Shown here in pieces: positions 6,030-7,756 of a DNA stretch of 7,756 nt; positions within the stretch are counted from its first letter, which is position 1, and every line of letters begins with the position of its first letter. The notes under the pieces are model-generated. The model was not told where the DNA came from. It made no database searches and was given only the letters and a program-made list of their open reading frames with translations. Position numbers and translations under genes: made by a program. Where the stretch lies: positions 1-7,756 of the forward strand of contig JAGGRV010000269.1 of the NCBI GenBank assembly GCA_021159445.1. Reading direction: 5' to 3'. Source of the DNA: Deltaproteobacteria bacterium. Lineage in GTDB: Bacteria > Desulfobacterota > Dissulfuribacteria > Dissulfuribacterales > UBA3076.

Positions 6030-6075
6030 AAACTAATAGCTAACCGCTAAAGGCTAATCGCTCAATTTAGGTTTA
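6030..6075 (-). repeat. Right heptamer arm, inverted relative to the left arm
   Basis: Read on the minus strand from 6075, it begins TAAACCTAAAT and continues TGAGCGA, TTAGCCT, TTAGCGG, TTAGCTA, TTAGTTT. This is the same order of units as 5627-5672, including the TGAGCRA first unit. It starts about 20 bp downstream of the mqnD stop. Together with the left arm it brackets the two inverted-repeat elements. Confidence 0.85.
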
Positions 6076-6095
6076 TTAATCCCACATATATGTGC

Positions 6096-6965
6096 TCATG
6101 GACACGGGCCTTCCAGTGCCTTTTGTAAATCCATACCCGGCCTAAAAGAAAATGCCCCTTTTTTTTGTCCTTGTTCCAAAAGAAATTCCACGGCCTTTAT
6201 ACCCTCCTCACCGAGATCCAGGGTATATTGGTTTACATAGAGGTCTATGTGCTTTCTCATAACCTCGTAAGACATCTCCTGTGCATGCTTCATTACAAAG
6301 TCCCAAACGGCCTCAGGGTTCTCAAAAGCTGACTTGATACTCATTTCAAGGGCGGCATCTATTGCCTGCAACAATTCAATGCCCAGGGAACGCCTGGCGA
6401 TGATTCCGCCCAGTGGAATTGGAAAGCCTGTCTTTTCTTCCCACCAGGCCCCAAGATCCTGGATGCAAATTAGGCCAAGGTCATGATAGGTAAATCTGGT
6501 CTCATGTATGATTATCCCTCCATCCACCTCTCCCCCGGCAACCGCCTGGGCGATAAGGGCAAAGTTCATAGGCACCAGCTCTTTAACTTCTGGAGCGAAG
6601 AGCTTCAAAAGAAGTGCTGCAGTTGTATATTCACCAGGTATGGCAATTCTGTATTTCTCAAAATTGTGAGTATCTAAAGGTACTTTTGCAAGGAGCAATG
6701 GCCCACAGCCACGCCCCATGGCGCTACCCGACCTGAGGAGCATATAGTCATCCAAGACATGCCCCAGCACATGAAAAGACACCTTGCTCACATCAGTAGA
6801 TCTGGCAAGGACCCTCTGATTCAGCTCTTCCACATCTGCTATTAAGGGTGATAGCTTATACTGTAAAGACACTTTGTTGTGAAGCAAGGCATAGAAAATA
6901 AAGGTGTCGTTAGGGCAAGAAGAAAGCCCCATGGTGATCCCTTTGTTGTTCCTGATATTCTCCAT
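6096..6965 (-). CDS. mqnD: MqnD, 1,4-dihydroxy-6-naphthoate synthase (futalosine menaquinone pathway)
   Basis: A 289-residue protein from the ATG at 6965. It converts cyclic dehypoxanthine futalosine to 1,4-dihydroxy-6-naphthoate in the cytoplasm. The family's periplasmic-binding-protein-like fold is marked by S-S-C-P-N-D-T-F-I-F (15-24), D-V-S-K-V-S-F-H-V-L (58-67), G-S-A-M-G-R-G-C-G-P (80-89) and I-P-G-E-Y-T-T-A (109-116). D-G-G-I-I-I-H-E-T-R-F (148-158) contains the His that serves as catalytic base in the family (His154 here). G-A-W-W-E-E-K-T-G-F-P-I-P-L-G-G-I follows (172-188). All look intact. A TTG two codons upstream (6971) is an alternative start. A third option, an ATG at residue 12, would clip the first strand, so I prefer 6965. 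No start has a good ribosome site. It follows mqnB after about 55 bp, probably in one transcript. Confidence 0.95.
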   Translation of the reverse strand: MENIRNNKGITMGLSSCPNDTFIFYALLHNKVSLQYKLSPLIADVEELNQRVLARSTDVSKVSFHVLGHVLDDYMLLRSGSAMGRGCGPLLLAKVPLDTHNFEKYRIAIPGEYTTAALLLKLFAPEVKELVPMNFALIAQAVAGGEVDGGIIIHETRFTYHDLGLICIQDLGAWWEEKTGFPIPLGGIIARRSLGIELLQAIDAALEMSIKSAFENPEAVWDFVMKHAQEMSYEVMRKHIDLYVNQYTLDLGEEGIKAVEFLLEQGQKKGAFSFRPGMDLQKALEGPCP

Positions 6966-7020
6966 AATCAACGATAGCTATAACCATTCGCAAAATATTG
7001 GGTTTTTCTAACGGCTGGCA

Positions 7021-7674
7021 TTAATCCAACAAAACCCCAAGGACCTTTTCCAGGACTTTGGCTGTTGCACTCAGGGCCTGGTTCAACCTCCAATTTTTTT
7101 TGTCAAGATCGCCTACCCAGTTACTTATACCACGAAACTCAAGGAGAGGGATATGATAGTAATTGCAGACCTGCGCGGCCGCAGCCCCTTCCATGTTCTC
7201 CGCAATTGATTTAAACCGTTCCTGCAAGTCCCAGGCCCTCTCTCTGGTGCCTGTGACGCAGGAAACAGTGACCATTGGGCCATAGCGTAGGCCAAGCTTT
7301 TTCACAAGATCAGACTTAATGATTTGGCGCCACCCGGGCTCAAGAGCAAACTCTGCCTGCGTTTTATCACCTTTCAAGGAAATCGGCTCGATCCCCGAAG
7401 GACCGTGACGGCCCAGATCACCATAGACTTCGGAGCTTGCAAGGCATACATCCTCAAGCTCTACATCCGCCCACTGATATGCCCCTGCTACACCAGCCAG
7501 GATTACTGCAGATGGTGCACCTTTGCTCTCAATAAATCTTGTCAGCTCAAAAGAGGTGCTACCCGGTCCAAGGCCGCACACCAGGTGAGGGCACTTGTAT
7601 CTGTGGGCAAGAGTGAGAAAAGACTCCATTTCCTTTTTTGTGGGAGATACAATCAGAATCCGGGGAACGGTCAT
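7021..7674 (-). CDS. mqnB: MqnB, futalosine hydrolase
   Basis: A 217-residue nucleoside-hydrolase-type protein of the MTA/SAH nucleosidase (PNP/UDP phosphorylase) fold. It cleaves futalosine to dehypoxanthine futalosine and hypoxanthine in the cytoplasm. Visible motifs are C-G-L-G-P-G-S-T-S (33-41), A-G-V-A-G-A-Y (60-66), the active-site strand E-N-M-E-G-A-A-A-A (159-167), and R-G-I-S-N-W-V-G-D-L-D (181-191), where Asn stands in the position of the Asp found in MTA/SAH nucleosidases, as is typical for MqnB. Length is normal. The ATG has AAGGA 5 bases upstream. Neighbouring mqnD supports futalosine hydrolase over a general nucleosidase. Its presence implies that this organism makes or uses futalosine itself. 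Confidence 0.93.
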   Translation of the reverse strand: MTVPRILIVSPTKKEMESFLTLAHRYKCPHLVCGLGPGSTSFELTRFIESKGAPSAVILAGVAGAYQWADVELEDVCLASSEVYGDLGRHGPSGIEPISLKGDKTQAEFALEPGWRQIIKSDLVKKLGLRYGPMVTVSCVTGTRERAWDLQERFKSIAENMEGAAAAQVCNYYHIPLLEFRGISNWVGDLDKKNWRLNQALSATAKVLEKVLGVLLD

Positions 7675-7701
7675 ATCGGTCCTTAGCTCTCTAGCGCACT
7701 C

Positions 7702-7729
7702 TTAACTTCCAACTTTTAATTTTTAACTG
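7702..7729 (+). repeat. Heptamer tract upstream of mqnB (TTAACTT type)
   Basis: Four 7-bp units: TTAACTT, CCAACTT, TTAATTT and TTAACTG. The tract lies 28-55 bp upstream of the mqnB start codon. It is more degenerate than the other tracts but keeps the exact period of seven and the length of four units. No convincing promoter was found in the remaining 80 bp to the window edge, although TTGTCA occurs on the minus strand near 7731. Confidence 0.65.
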
Positions 7730-7756
7730 ACAAAAATGAGCAGATTAGAAGCAGAT

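Larger units (their letters stand above)
5594..6095. other. Gene-free, repeat-packed gap between mqnD and tolQ
   Basis: About 500 bp with no credible coding region on either strand. From low to high coordinate it holds the tolQ leader and ribosome site, a heptamer arm (5627-5672), a first inverted-repeat element (5701-5841), a second one (5848-5978) and a heptamer arm in the opposite orientation (6030-6075). A 12-bp palindrome (6083-6094, CACATATATGTG) lies just past the mqnD stop. The 12-mer CTCAATTTAGGT occurs at both 5732-5743 and 6061-6072, tying element 1 to the outer arm. No tRNA-like or riboswitch-like fold was recognised. Confidence 0.8.

Noticed and set aside
5627..6075. CRISPR-like array
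   Set aside because: The repeats are 7-bp units without spacers, or inverted pairs. There are no 25-40-bp direct repeats with regular unique spacers and no cas genes.
6083..6094. Palindromic operator CACATATATGTG after mqnD
   Set aside because: It is AT-rich, lies just after a stop codon and has no second copy, so it may be chance and I do not list it as a regulatory site.
7324..7686. Plus-strand open frame of 120 codons rich in Cys
   Set aside because: It lies antisense to mqnB, which has complete motifs and a good ribosome site. The Cys residues have no zinc-binding spacing that I can defend.

Overview
The window looks like chromosomal DNA of a Gram-negative bacterium. It carries a Tol envelope operon (inner-membrane motor, periplasmic TolB, CpoB) and two genes of the futalosine route to menaquinone. 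A Tol system, futalosine menaquinone synthesis, a LivK-type binding protein and moderate G+C together suggest a deltaproteobacterium / Desulfobacterota-type organism. That placement is inference and was not checked by a search. All eight recognised genes lie on the minus strand, so transcription runs from high to low coordinates.

Layout, in the direction of transcription. At 7674-6096 are mqnB (futalosine hydrolase) and mqnD (1,4-dihydroxy-6-naphthoate synthase), two non-adjacent steps of the futalosine pathway; mqnA, mqnC and mqnE are not in the window. Next comes a gene-free stretch of about 500 bp (5594-6095) packed with repeats. Then follow tolQ, tolR, tolA and tolB (5593-2297), tightly spaced or overlapping, then a 118-bp gap with a long imperfect hairpin, then cpoB/ybgF (2178-1297), and 38 bp further a secreted type-1 periplasmic binding protein of the branched-chain amino acid/amide family (1258-68). 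The lipoprotein gene pal, usually between tolB and cpoB, is absent from that position.

How the genes work together. TolQ and TolR form the proton-driven motor, TolA spans the periplasm, TolB is the periplasmic propeller partner of TolA and Pal, and CpoB is the coiled-coil/TPR protein that links Tol to cell-wall synthesis during division. MqnB and MqnD supply naphthoquinone precursor for the menaquinone of the respiratory chain.

The least ordinary part is the non-coding DNA. Every gap longer than about 60 bp between recognised genes, plus the region upstream of mqnB, contains tracts of four or five degenerate 7-bp repeats (TTAGCNN, ATTCAAC, AATTCAA, TTAACTT types). The tolQ-mqnD gap also holds two adjacent small inverted-repeat elements with near-identical ends. 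Each is bordered by TAATTA, and the second contains a further nested 28-bp inverted repeat. The pair is framed by an inverted pair of 46-bp heptamer arms. None of these encodes a protein. They look like non-autonomous mobile or repeat elements, not a new protein system.
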